Of a stretch of 64,000 nt of DNA, positions 18,161-26,297 are shown piece by piece. Origin of the DNA: Chelatococcus asaccharovorans (GTDB lineage: Bacteria > Pseudomonadota > Alphaproteobacteria > Rhizobiales > Beijerinckiaceae); NCBI RefSeq assembly GCF_003201475.1, contig NZ_QJJK01000017.1:1-64000 (forward strand), given 5' to 3'. The notes under the pieces are model-generated. The model worked only from the letters and a program-made list of their open reading frames with translations. It ran no database searches and was not told where the DNA came from. The translations under genes and the position numbers were made by a program. The first letter of the stretch is position 1; every line of letters starts with the position of its first letter.

Positions 18161-18180
18161 ACGGGCGCTCGCGCGCCCGT
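18161..18180 (-). terminator. Terminator hairpin between convergent gtrA and the GT-C-like gene
   Basis: ACGGGCGC (18161-18168) and GCGCCCGT (18173-18180) form a perfect 8-bp stem with a TCGC loop. Read on the minus strand it is followed by TTTCCTTG, so it best serves the convergent membrane-protein gene. Confidence 0.55.
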
Positions 18181-18212
18181 CAAGTTTGGTGCTTCGGCAG
18201 TGAAGGCTGAAT

Positions 18213-19460
18213 TCAGGCACCGCCGCTCGTCACGGCGAGTACGCCCATCGTCGCCACATTGAGGACGAGTGCATAGGTCACGAGCAGGCGGAAGACCGGC
18301 AGGCGCTCGCTTGTCAGGGTGAGCGGCAGAAACAGGAAGAGGAGCGGCAGCCAGTCCAGCGTGTAGCGCTGTACATTGTACTGGGAGTAGCCGTTGGAAT
18401 GGTAGAACAGCGTCACCCCACCAATGACGAGGGCCGTCAGGGCGGCGATGATCACGTCCCGCCGCCACGGCAGGAAGAAGGCGAAGAGCACGAAGGGGCT
18501 CGCCGCCAATAGCGAGGTGCCGTTGGAATCGAGACCGGCGAGCCGCGTCATCAGCGGGCCGGTGAACTCCGCGTGGAACCCCTGCACGAAGAGATAGAAC
18601 AGGTTGAACAGCACGTAGCGCGGCGAGAACAGGGCCTCGGCGATGCGCTGGCCGAGATAGCTGTGCCCGTCCGGTACGATGTAGCTGTAGCCGGTCTCGA
18701 GCGGATTGCCGAAGCGCAGGCCGTTGTAGATGAAATAGGTGATGAGCGCGATGGCGACGGGCACGGCGAACTGGATGAGCTTCCGCCACCAGCTCGCACG
18801 ATTGAGGCTGAACAGGCCTTCATCCTTGTCGAGGGCCAGCACGAAGAGGAAGGGCACGACGAGGATCGCCATCTGCCGGCAGAGGAAGGCAAGGCCGATG
18901 GCGATGCCCGCCGTGACGAGCCGCTTGTGCAGTGTCTCGTGCAGGGACAGCGTCAGCAGGAAAAGCCCGACCACCTGGGCGAAGAACCAGATGCCGTCGG
19001 CCCTGAGCGTGATGAAATAGACCGGCGAGCCGAAGCCGAGCGCCAGCATCAGCCACAGGCGGGTATCGCCACGGGCGCCCATCGCCGCGAAGAGACGCCA
19101 CCACAGCGCCAGGGTCGCCGCGAAGAAGGCGAGCCCGATCACCATGAAGCCGGCGAAGTTCGGGCCGAACAGGGCGACGAAGGGCATGGCGACAAGGGCC
19201 GGCACGGGCGGGAAAATGACATAGCCGCGCCCCGCGACCATGGCGCAGTCGCCATCGAAGCAGCGTTCGACATCGAAACGGCCGTTGAGGAAGGCCTCGG
19301 CGAGCAGGGCATAGCTGTTGGTCCCGCCGCTCTCCTGCAGAAGGCGCATGAGAAGGCCGGTGATGAACAGCGCGGCCATGGCGAGCGCCGCGACCGTCAA
19401 AAGCGTCCATCTGTCGAGCGCGAGGCCAGGCTTGGCGGGCTGGTCAAGGGCGGCTGTCAT
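18213..19460 (-). CDS. Polytopic membrane glycosyltransferase-like protein (GT-C / PMT type)
   Basis: The 415-residue protein has about eleven hydrophobic helices. The first periplasmic loop carries acidic residues (ALLAEAFLNGRFDVERCFDGD), and GYVIFPPVPALVAMPF follows, as in GT-C transferases that use lipid-phosphate sugars. NPLETGYSY and a late SQYNVQRYTLDWLPLL are further landmarks. The ATG at 19460 is preferred over one at 19505 because the extra 15 residues are charged and unremarkable; neither has a clear ribosome site. It is convergent to the HAD-UbiA/gtrA pair, which could supply its lipid-linked donor (inference). No exact family assignment is possible by eye. Confidence 0.7.
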   Translation of the reverse strand: MTAALDQPAKPGLALDRWTLLTVAALAMAALFITGLLMRLLQESGGTNSYALLAEAFLNGRFDVERCFDGDCAMVAGRGYVIFPPVPALVAMPFVALFGPNFAGFMVIGLAFFAATLALWWRLFAAMGARGDTRLWLMLALGFGSPVYFITLRADGIWFFAQVVGLFLLTLSLHETLHKRLVTAGIAIGLAFLCRQMAILVVPFLFVLALDKDEGLFSLNRASWWRKLIQFAVPVAIALITYFIYNGLRFGNPLETGYSYIVPDGHSYLGQRIAEALFSPRYVLFNLFYLFVQGFHAEFTGPLMTRLAGLDSNGTSLLAASPFVLFAFFLPWRRDVIIAALTALVIGGVTLFYHSNGYSQYNVQRYTLDWLPLLFLFLPLTLTSERLPVFRLLVTYALVLNVATMGVLAVTSGGA

Positions 19461-19671
19461 CGCATGGTCCCGGTTCTTCTGGTGGCGAGGCGTGGCTTTC
19501 AGCACGCAGCGTCATGTAACGAAATGGCACGGCGCCATCGACCTGTACAGCGGATCAGCAGGAGCCATGCCATCGATGCGGCTTCCCGCAGGCGATCGCG
19601 CGCCATAGACTGCTGGACAGCGCTCGGACCTCACGGAACGAAACTGATCGACGAGCGCGGATGGAGGCGAC

Positions 19672-20436
19672 ATGTTCAAGGATCTGGCCGGCAAGCGGGT
19701 GTTGATAACCGGCTCGAGCACTGGCATCGGTGCGGCGGCCGCCCGTGGTTTTGCTGAGGCTGGCGCGCGGGTGGTTGTGCATGGGAACTCAAGCAAGGCC
19801 GAGGCGAAGGCCGTCGTCGACGGCATCCGCGGGGAGGGCGGGGAAGCGCATCTCGTGCTGGGCGATGTCAGCCGCACCGTCAGTGCGCATAAGGTGGTCG
19901 AGGAGGCCGCGGCGGTCCTCGGCGGGCTTGACGTGCTGATCAACAACGCCGGTGCGCTCGTGAAGCGGGCGCGGCTCGCCGATATCGACGATGCGCTCTA
20001 CGATACCGTCATGGATCTCAATGTCCGCTCGGTCATCGCGGCGACGCAGGCGGCCATTCCGCATCTCAAGGCCGCCGGCGGCGGCGCGATCATCAATACG
20101 GCGTCGATCGCAGCGCGGAACGGGGGCGGGCCGGGTGCAGCCCTCTACGCAAGCGCCAAGGCCTTCGTGTCCAACGTGACCCGAAACATGGCCAAGGAAT
20201 TCGCACCCGATAACATCCGCGCCAATGCGGTGGCGCCGGGCGTCATTCTCACGCCCTTCCACGAGAGGTTCTCGACAGCGGAACAGCTGGAAACGATGCG
20301 CCTCACCATTCCCATGGGGCGGCTCGGCCAGCCGCAGGAATGCGTGGGCGCTTATCTCTTCCTCGCGTCGCCCGCGGCGAGCGGCTATATCACCGGCCAG
20401 ATCATCGAGGTCAACGGCGGCCAGCTCATGCCCTGA
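19672..20436 (+). CDS. SDR-family oxidoreductase (FabG-like)
   Basis: The 254-residue classical short-chain dehydrogenase has the cofactor motif TGSSTGIGAAAARGF, NNAGAL, the catalytic Ser in NTASIA, and the Tyr/Lys pair in ALYASAKAF. The C-terminal ITGQIIEVNGGQLMP is typical. Start ATG 19672 has GGAGG eight bases upstream. It is divergent from the GT-C-like gene, with 211 bases between. The substrate is unknown. It may belong to the neighbouring lipid-sugar genes, as DprE2 (also an SDR) does in mycobacteria, but its sequence looks more like generic 3-oxoacyl reductases. Confidence 0.82.
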   Translation: MFKDLAGKRVLITGSSTGIGAAAARGFAEAGARVVVHGNSSKAEAKAVVDGIRGEGGEAHLVLGDVSRTVSAHKVVEEAAAVLGGLDVLINNAGALVKRARLADIDDALYDTVMDLNVRSVIAATQAAIPHLKAAGGGAIINTASIAARNGGGPGAALYASAKAFVSNVTRNMAKEFAPDNIRANAVAPGVILTPFHERFSTAEQLETMRLTIPMGRLGQPQECVGAYLFLASPAASGYITGQIIEVNGGQLMP

Positions 20437-20492
20437 GGCTTCGCGCCTCCGCCCGCGGCTCGCGCGGCTGGCGGAGCGCTGCCCGGTCCGGG
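20437..20492. terminator. GC-rich hairpin between convergent SDR and ureE
   Basis: GCGCCTCCGCC and GGCGGAGCGC pair with one bulged base. The hairpin sits in the 56-base gap between two converging genes and could stop transcription from both sides. No clear U-run. Confidence 0.4.
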
Positions 20493-21224
20493 CTAATGCC
20501 CGTCCTTGCCGTGGTCATGCCCGTGATGGGCGTGGCTATGATGGCGGTGCCCGTGCGCAGCGTCATCCTCGTGATGATGGTCATGGCCGTGTTGGCCCGA
20601 ACTTTGATGACCCTTGCCGTGATCATCATGCTCGTGATGATCACCGGCGTGATCATGATGGTCATGGCCACAGCCGCAGGCGCCGTGGTCGTGATGCGCG
20701 TGTTCATGATGCGCATGACCATGATGCTCATGACCATGATGATCATGATGCGCGTGCCCATGATGATGACCATGGTGGTCATGGCCGCAATCGTGGCCTG
20801 CGATCGCCCGTTCGGGGCGGAAGGGCCGCTCGACCGATACCAGGCTGCAGCCCTGCCCGCGGATCAGTTCCGCCACCGCATCGTCCTGCGCGACGTAGAT
20901 CGCGTCGTTCGTCACCTCTACGGCCGTGTGGTTCTGGCCGAGATGCCAGAGCACGCGCATGAGGCGCAGCGGGTTCTCGGCCTTCACCTCGATGAGCTTT
21001 TCGTCCGCGGCCTTCACCGCCACGAGCTTGCCGTCTTCGAGCTTGAAGGCGTCGCCGTCATTGAGCTGCGATCCCTCCGGCAGGTGCAGATGGACATTGA
21101 GACCGGCCTCCGCCGTGAGGTCAGCCGGCGGGTTGTCTCGAGCGATATGGTCGAGTGTGACCGTATCGACGATACGGTCGGCCTTGACGGCCGCTTTGCG
21201 AACGATGCCCGTGGCCTTGGTCAT
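20493..21224 (-). CDS. ureE: Urease accessory protein UreE with very long His-rich C-terminal tail
   Basis: UreE is the nickel metallochaperone for urease activation. Residues about 1-145 match the two-domain UreE core: LHLPEGSQLNDGDAFKLEDG in the peptide-binding half, then NPLRLMRVLWHLGQNHTAVEV and IRGQGCSLVSVERPFRPE in the metal-binding half. The tail of about 104 residues holds 46 His by my count, mixed with Asp, Gly, Glu and Ala, plus three Cys near CGHDHHG and GACGCG. Known His-rich tails (Klebsiella) are around 10-15 His, so this is extreme. The gene lies downstream of urtABCDE and the GFA gene on the same strand. No urease subunit genes are in the window. The DNA for the tail is simple-sequence-like and prone to length change. 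Confidence 0.88.
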   Translation of the reverse strand: MTKATGIVRKAAVKADRIVDTVTLDHIARDNPPADLTAEAGLNVHLHLPEGSQLNDGDAFKLEDGKLVAVKAADEKLIEVKAENPLRLMRVLWHLGQNHTAVEVTNDAIYVAQDDAVAELIRGQGCSLVSVERPFRPERAIAGHDCGHDHHGHHHGHAHHDHHGHEHHGHAHHEHAHHDHGACGCGHDHHDHAGDHHEHDDHGKGHQSSGQHGHDHHHEDDAAHGHRHHSHAHHGHDHGKDGH

Positions 21225-21249
21225 GCCTGTACCTCTTTGAAATCATGTA

Positions 21250-21609
21250 TCAGCGGCTGCGGCCGTCGACGGGCGTGGGGCTCAAGGCCGCGATGTCGAC
21301 GCCGTCGAGGCAACGTACATTGATGGCACGCATCGGTGTCCCGTCCGGCATCGCGCCCTCGGCGAAGGGTTCGACGCCGCAGTTTCCGCAGAACCGATGG
21401 CGGATGCGCATGGTGTTGAACTGATAGTCCTTCAGCGTGTCCTCGCCGGCCGCGAGCGTGAACCGATCCGCCGGCACGAATGTCAGTATGAGGCCGTGCT
21501 TGGAGCAGATCGAGCAATTGCAGCTGATGACGTTGGCCAGGTCGGCATTCGCCGAGAATTGCACGGCGCCGCAGTGACAGCGCCCCTCGAAGTGTTGCGT
21601 TTCGCTCAT
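21250..21609 (-). CDS. GFA / CENP-V-family zinc protein
   Basis: This 119-residue protein has the Cys pattern of the glutathione-dependent formaldehyde-activating (GFA) fold: GRCHCGAVQF, SCNCSICSKHG and FCGNCGVEPF, which bind two zinc ions. The family includes formaldehyde-glutathione adduct enzymes, but most members have no proven function. It sits between urtE and ureE on the same strand, 25 bases before ureE, so it may be cotranscribed with urea genes without sharing their role. Confidence 0.85.
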   Translation of the reverse strand: MSETQHFEGRCHCGAVQFSANADLANVISCNCSICSKHGLILTFVPADRFTLAAGEDTLKDYQFNTMRIRHRFCGNCGVEPFAEGAMPDGTPMRAINVRCLDGVDIAALSPTPVDGRSR

Positions 21610-21670
21610 CGGTCACTCGCTCGTGGGCCGCATCGCCGTGCGGCAGGCGGCATGACTAGCACGAAGCGGT

Positions 21671-22366
21671 CTAGACGGACAGCTTCCGGCGCACTTCGGC
21701 GTCGACCATCTCGGCGCGTGTGCCCGCCAGCACCACCTGTCCGCGTTCCATCACCGCGAAGCTGTCGCAGAGATCGCGCGCGAATTCGAAATACTGCTCG
21801 ACGAGCAGAATCGCCATGTCGCCCTTGTTGCGCAGATAATCGATGGCGCGGCCGATATCCTTGATGACGGAAGGCTGGATGCCTTCGGTCGGCTCGTCGA
21901 GAACGAGAAGACGCGGGCGCGTCACAAGGGCACGCCCGATGGCGAGCTGCTGCTGCTGCCCGCCCGAGAGGTCGCCGCCACGCCGGTGCAGCATGTCCTT
22001 GAGCACGGGAAACAGGTTGAAGATGTCCTCCGGGATCGACTGGTCGCGTCGCTTCAGCGGCGCGAAACCGGTTTCGAGGTTTTCCCTGACGCTGAGGAGC
22101 GGGAAGATTTCCCGCCCCTGCGGAACGAAGGCAATGCCGCGGCGCGCGCGTTCATAGGGCGGGAGGCGCTTGAGATCCTGCCCGTCGAGGCTGATCGCGC
22201 CGTGGGAAATCGGCTGCTGGCCGACGATGGCCCGCAGCAGCGAGGTCTTGCCGACGCCGTTGCGCCCGAGCACGCAGGTGACCTTGCCGGTCTCGGCGGC
22301 GAGCGACACGCCGCGCAGCGCCTGCGCCGCACCGTAGTGGAGGTCGATGGCGTCAACGGTGAGCAT
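21671..22366 (-). CDS. urtE: Urea ABC transporter ATP-binding subunit UrtE
   Basis: The 231-residue ATPase of the branched-chain amino-acid (LivF) type has Walker A GRNGVGKTSLLRAIVG, signature LSGGQQQQLAIGRAL, Walker B LLVLDEPTEGIQPSV and the switch His replaced in VEQYF as is usual for LivF/UrtE. The open frame extends upstream, but those extra residues translate the intergenic repeat, so the ATG at 22366 (MLTVDAIDLHYG) is the start. It is the last of five urt genes. A 200-base gap with inverted repeats separates it from urtD, unlike the tight spacing elsewhere in the operon. Confidence 0.94.
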   Translation of the reverse strand: MLTVDAIDLHYGAAQALRGVSLAAETGKVTCVLGRNGVGKTSLLRAIVGQQPISHGAISLDGQDLKRLPPYERARRGIAFVPQGREIFPLLSVRENLETGFAPLKRRDQSIPEDIFNLFPVLKDMLHRRGGDLSGGQQQQLAIGRALVTRPRLLVLDEPTEGIQPSVIKDIGRAIDYLRNKGDMAILLVEQYFEFARDLCDSFAVMERGQVVLAGTRAEMVDAEVRRKLSV

Positions 22367-22380
22367 GGCCAGGGCTTTCG

Positions 22381-22528
22381 CCCCTCCCCCTTGCGGGGAG
22401 GGGTAAGGGGTGGGGGTGAACGAAGGGAGACGATGGACGGACTCGGCGACGAACGAGGGGAGGTTTATCTTTATCCGACCGTTGCCCAACGGCTCCCACC
22501 CCCGACCCCTCCCCGCAAGGGGGAGGGG
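22381..22528. repeat. Inverted pair of 34-bp GC-rich palindromic repeats inside the urt operon
   Basis: Positions 22381-22414 and the reverse complement of 22495-22528 are identical except for two bases. Each arm is itself palindromic (CCCCTCCCC ... GGGGAGGGG), so the RNA can form either two local hairpins or one long one. The layout is that of a REP/BIME-type intergenic element, lying between urtD and urtE. Confidence 0.8.
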
Positions 22529-22566
22529 CAAGGCCGTAGCGCTCCCCATCAATGCTCAATGCCATC

Positions 22567-23322
22567 TCACCGCCCCAGATAGACTTCGATGACGCGCTCG
22601 TTGGCGGAAACCGTGTCGATGGAGCCCTCCGCCAGCACCGAGCCCTCGTGCAGCACCGTGACCTTGCAGTCGAGGTCGCGGACGAAGGCCATGTCGTGCT
22701 CCACGACGATGACCGTATGATCCTGCGCGATCTCACGCAGCAAACGCGCAGTCTCCTCCGTTTCGGCATCCGTCATGCCGGCCACCGGCTCGTCGACGAG
22801 GAGGAGCTTCGGGTCCTGGGCGAGCAGCATGGCGATCTCGAGCCATTGCTTCTGGCCGTGGCTGAGGTCGGCGGCCGGTCGTTCGCGATGCTCGATCAGC
22901 CGGACTTTTTCCAGGACCTTGTCGATGTTCTCATCCGCGATGTGGTTGCGGGCGCCGAACAAGGCGGACCAGGGGCCGCGCTCGCCCTTCAGGGCGAGCC
23001 GTATATTGTCGGCAACGGTGTGGCTCTCGAAGACGGTCGGCTTCTGGAATTTCCGGCCGATGCCGAGTTCGGCGATCGCCGCCTCGTCGAGCTTGGTGAG
23101 ATCGACGGTGCCGCCGAACATGACGTCCCCCTCGTCGGGCCGTGTCTTGCCGGTGATCACGTCCATCATCGTGGTTTTTCCGGCGCCGTTCGGCCCGATG
23201 ATGGCGCGCATCTCGTTGGGGGCGAGCGCAAGCGACAGGTTGTTCAAGGCCCGGAACCCGTCGAAAGTGACATTGACGCCGTCGAGATAGAGCAGCGCGC
23301 TGGTCAGCGTGGTGTTGAGCAT
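22567..23322 (-). CDS. urtD: Urea ABC transporter ATP-binding subunit UrtD
   Basis: The 251-residue LivG-type ATPase has Walker A GPNGAGKTTMMDVITG, a degenerate signature DLSHGQKQWLEIAMLL, Walker B LLLVDEPVAGMTDAETEE and the switch His in VVEHDMAFV. The SHGQKQWLE signature and the VAGMT box are characteristic of UrtD. The product pairs with UrtE at the cytoplasmic face of the UrtB/UrtC channel. It starts five bases after the urtC stop. Confidence 0.95.
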   Translation of the reverse strand: MLNTTLTSALLYLDGVNVTFDGFRALNNLSLALAPNEMRAIIGPNGAGKTTMMDVITGKTRPDEGDVMFGGTVDLTKLDEAAIAELGIGRKFQKPTVFESHTVADNIRLALKGERGPWSALFGARNHIADENIDKVLEKVRLIEHRERPAADLSHGQKQWLEIAMLLAQDPKLLLVDEPVAGMTDAETEETARLLREIAQDHTVIVVEHDMAFVRDLDCKVTVLHEGSVLAEGSIDTVSANERVIEVYLGR

Positions 23323-23327
23323 CGTGC

Positions 23328-24476
23328 TTACTCCGCTGCCGGCTGGGGCACGGGCGTGCCGGCCACGCCATCATCGGCGCGGCGGCGGCGGGTGAATGTC
23401 TGGAAGAGGCCCAGAATGCCTTTGGGCATATAGAGGGTCACCACCACGAACAGGGCGCCGAGCGCGAAGAGCCAGATCTCCGGCAGGGCGCCGGTGAGCC
23501 ATGTCTTGGCGAAATTCACGACCACCGCGCCGAGCGCCGCCCCGACGAGCGTGCCCCGACCACCGACGGCGACCCAGATGACCGCCTCGATCGAATTGGC
23601 CGGCGCGAATTCCTGCGGGTTGATGATGCCGACCTGCGGCACATAGAGCGCGCCTGCAATGCCGGCCATCATCGCCGAGACGGTGAAGGCGAGGAGCTTG
23701 TAGTGCTCGACACGATAGCCGAGGAAGCGCGCCCGCGATTCCGCATCGCGGATGGCGATCAGCACCTTGCCATAGGTGGAGGTCACCATGACGCGCGCGA
23801 CGAGATAGCCGAGCGCCAGCGCCAGCGCGCTGACGGAAAAGAGCGTGACGCGCATGCCCTGCGCCTGGATGTTGAAGCCGAGCAGGTCCTTGAAATCGGT
23901 GAGGCCGTTGTTGCCGCCGAATCCCATGTCGTTGCGGAAGAAGGCGAGCAGCAGGGCAAAGGTCATCGCCTGGGTGATGATCGACAGGTAGACGCCCGTG
24001 ACCCGCGAGCGGAAGGCGAGCCAGCCGAAGACGAAGGCGAGAAGCCCCGGAACCAGCACCACCATCAGCATCGCGAAGGGGAAGGAGGAGAAGCCGTACC
24101 AGTACCACGGCAGCTCCTGCCAGTTCAGGAACACCATGAAATCCGGCAGCACCGGGTTGCCGTAGACGCCGCGGGTGCCGATCTGCCGCATGAGATACAT
24201 GCCCATGGCATAGCCACCCAGCGCGAAGAAAGCGCCGTGCCCGAGCGAGAGGATGCCGCAGTAGCCCCAGACGAGATCGAGGGCGACGGCGAGCAGGGCA
24301 TAGCAGAGATATTTGCCCATCAGCGACACGGCATAGGTTGGCACATGCAGGGCGGATGTCGGCGGCAGCATGAGGTTCGAGGCCGCCACGAGGACGGTCA
24401 CGGCCACGAGAATGCCGAGGAAAATCCGCCCTTTGCCGTCGATCAGCGTGAGTATGAAAGGCTGGCGGGTCATCAT
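23328..24476 (-). CDS. urtC: Urea ABC transporter permease UrtC
   Basis: The 382-residue LivM-type inner-membrane permease has about ten hydrophobic helices. UrtC landmarks are DLVWGYCGILSLGHGAFF, GVYLSIITQAMTFALLLAFF, FGGNNGLTDFKDLLG, and the cytoplasmic EAA-like loop AIRDAESRARFLGYRVEHYK that contacts the ATPases. The start ATG shares its A with the urtB stop (TGATG), so the two permeases are translationally coupled. A second ATG follows immediately. The long open frame upstream is a shadow of urtB. Confidence 0.95.
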   Translation of the reverse strand: MMTRQPFILTLIDGKGRIFLGILVAVTVLVAASNLMLPPTSALHVPTYAVSLMGKYLCYALLAVALDLVWGYCGILSLGHGAFFALGGYAMGMYLMRQIGTRGVYGNPVLPDFMVFLNWQELPWYWYGFSSFPFAMLMVVLVPGLLAFVFGWLAFRSRVTGVYLSIITQAMTFALLLAFFRNDMGFGGNNGLTDFKDLLGFNIQAQGMRVTLFSVSALALALGYLVARVMVTSTYGKVLIAIRDAESRARFLGYRVEHYKLLAFTVSAMMAGIAGALYVPQVGIINPQEFAPANSIEAVIWVAVGGRGTLVGAALGAVVVNFAKTWLTGALPEIWLFALGALFVVVTLYMPKGILGLFQTFTRRRRADDGVAGTPVPQPAAE

Positions 24477-26077
24477 CAGGCTTCCACCGACCGGCCCTTG
24501 AGGGCGAAGAGCCCGCGCGGCCGTTTCTGGATGAACAGGATCAGGAAGACGAGAAGCAGGATCTTGCCGAGCACGGCACCCGCGTAGGGCTCGAGGAACT
24601 TGTTGGCGACCCCGAGCGTGAGCGCCGAGACGAAGGTTCCCCAGAGATTGCCGACGCCGCCGAAGACCACGACCATGAAGGAATCGATGATGTAGCTCTG
24701 GCCGAGATTGGGCGAGACATTGTCGATCTGCGACAGCGCCACCCCGGCGATGCCGGCGATGCCGGAACCGAGCGCGAAGGCCAGCATGTCGACTCGCGGC
24801 GTGCGAATGCCCATCGCGGAGGCCATGCGCCGGTTCTGGGTGACGGCGCGCATCCTGAGGCCGAAGGGCGTGAGCTTCAGCACGGCGATGAGGCCGAGGA
24901 AGACAAAGAGGCTGAAGATAACGATCCACAGCCGGCCGTAGGTGATCGTCACGCCCATGACGTCGAAGGCGCCCGACATATAGGATGGCGCGCCCACTTC
25001 ACGGTTCGTCGGTCCGAAGATCGAACGCACCGCCTGCTGCAGGATAAGGCTGATGCCCCAGGTCGCGAGCAGCGTTTCCAGCGGCCGGCCGTAGAGATGG
25101 CGGATCACCAGGCGCTCGATGAGCGCGCCGACGCCGCCCGCGACGAGGAAGGCGAGCGGCAGGGCGACGGGCAGCGACCAGTCGAACAGACCGGGGAAAC
25201 GGGTGCGGCAGATCTCCTGCACCACGAAGGTGGTGTAGGCGCCGATCATCACCATCTCGCCATGCGCCATGTTGATGATGCCCATCACGCCGAAGGTGAT
25301 GGCAAGGCCGATGGCGGCCAGCAGCAGCACGGAGCCCAGCGACAGGCCATACCAGATATTCTGGACGGTCGCGGCGATGGCAAGCCGGCGATCGATCGCC
25401 TCGATGGCGGTTTCGGCCGCGAGTTTGAGCACCGGCGAACCGCGCCCCGCGACCTGGATGAGCATGGAGCGGGCATCCTGGTCGCCGCGGGCCGCCACGA
25501 TATCGACGGCCGCGATCCGGTCGGAATCCGCGATGCCGTCGGCGGTGAGGAAAATGGCCGCCTGGGCCTGGCGCAGCGCCTGTTTCACGCCGTCGTCGCG
25601 CTCGGCCGCGATCGCCTTGGCGAGTGCCGGTAACGTCGCCGCATCGCGTGAGCGGAAGACGGCCTCGGCCGCCTGGCGCCGCTTGGCGGCTTCCGGCGAC
25701 ATGAGGGTCAGCGTGCCGACGGCCGCTTCCACGGCGCGGCGCACCCGGTTGTTGAGGCGCACCGGCTTGAGGCCGGTTGGTGCTGGTGTGACGACCGCGC
25801 CGGTGGCGGCGTCGTGAAAGGCCCCGCTCGCGTCCTTGTAGAACAGAGCCTTGTCGGAGGGGCGGTAGAGCAGGCGGTTGTCACCGAGCGCGTTGAGCAC
25901 GGCTTCCGCGGTCGGCGCGCCGCTTTCCGCAATGGCCCCGATGCCTTTCTCGATATCTGCGTAGTTGTCCGTGGCGAGTGTGGCGAAGGTCGCCTTCGCG
26001 TCCTGCGCCAGTGCCGGCTGGACGACGGCGGCAACGAGGATGCCAAGAAGCGATAGAAGCCTGATCATTGAAGACAT
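24476..26077 (-). CDS. urtB: Urea ABC transporter permease UrtB
   Basis: The 533-residue product has a signal sequence (LLSLLGILVAAVVQPALAQ), a periplasmic helical region of about 210 residues (FATLATDNYADIEKGIGAI to AIEAIDRRLAIAATVQN), and then a LivH-type permease with GVMGIINMAHGEMVMIGAY and the ATPase-contact loop MRAVTQNRRMASAMGI. The long N-terminal extension is characteristic of UrtB and separates it from amino-acid LivH permeases. The start at 26077 gives MSSMIRLL; the second Met at 26068 is equally plausible. Upstream residues in the open frame translate repeat DNA. About 220 bases separate it from urtA. Confidence 0.95.
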   Translation of the reverse strand: MSSMIRLLSLLGILVAAVVQPALAQDAKATFATLATDNYADIEKGIGAIAESGAPTAEAVLNALGDNRLLYRPSDKALFYKDASGAFHDAATGAVVTPAPTGLKPVRLNNRVRRAVEAAVGTLTLMSPEAAKRRQAAEAVFRSRDAATLPALAKAIAAERDDGVKQALRQAQAAIFLTADGIADSDRIAAVDIVAARGDQDARSMLIQVAGRGSPVLKLAAETAIEAIDRRLAIAATVQNIWYGLSLGSVLLLAAIGLAITFGVMGIINMAHGEMVMIGAYTTFVVQEICRTRFPGLFDWSLPVALPLAFLVAGGVGALIERLVIRHLYGRPLETLLATWGISLILQQAVRSIFGPTNREVGAPSYMSGAFDVMGVTITYGRLWIVIFSLFVFLGLIAVLKLTPFGLRMRAVTQNRRMASAMGIRTPRVDMLAFALGSGIAGIAGVALSQIDNVSPNLGQSYIIDSFMVVVFGGVGNLWGTFVSALTLGVANKFLEPYAGAVLGKILLLVFLILFIQKRPRGLFALKGRSVEA

Positions 26078-26119
26078 GGGGAGCCCGCCCGCTTGGCCTT
26101 TCCCGGATGGCGGAGCCAT

Positions 26120-26285
26120 CCCATCGGGAACTTGGGTCCCTCTCCACGCGGGAGAGTGGCAGCGTGATGAGGAACAATAGTCTCTGGTGAAGGGAGATTT
26201 CCCCCTCACCGGCGCTTCACGACGCGCCTTTTCGTCGGCGAGAGGTGAGCGGTTTCACTGTGGGCGCTCCCCCGCATGTCGGGGG
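26120..26285. repeat. Palindromic intergenic repeats between urtA and urtB
   Basis: CCTCTCC/GGGAGAG and CCCTCACC/GGTGAG type arms recur here, resembling the larger hairpin array at 36550-36661. Another REP-like insertion within the urt operon. Confidence 0.5.
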
Positions 26286-26297
26286 AGCGCGTTTCGG

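Noticed and set aside
20493-20810. Met-rich membrane protein read on the plus strand across the ureE tail
   Set aside because: It is the reverse reading of His codons (CAT/CAC to ATG/GTG); the UreE core upstream fixes the true strand.
23328-24929. A 533-codon version of UrtC
   Set aside because: The first 150 codons are a shadow of urtB; the permease starts at the ATG overlapping the urtB stop.
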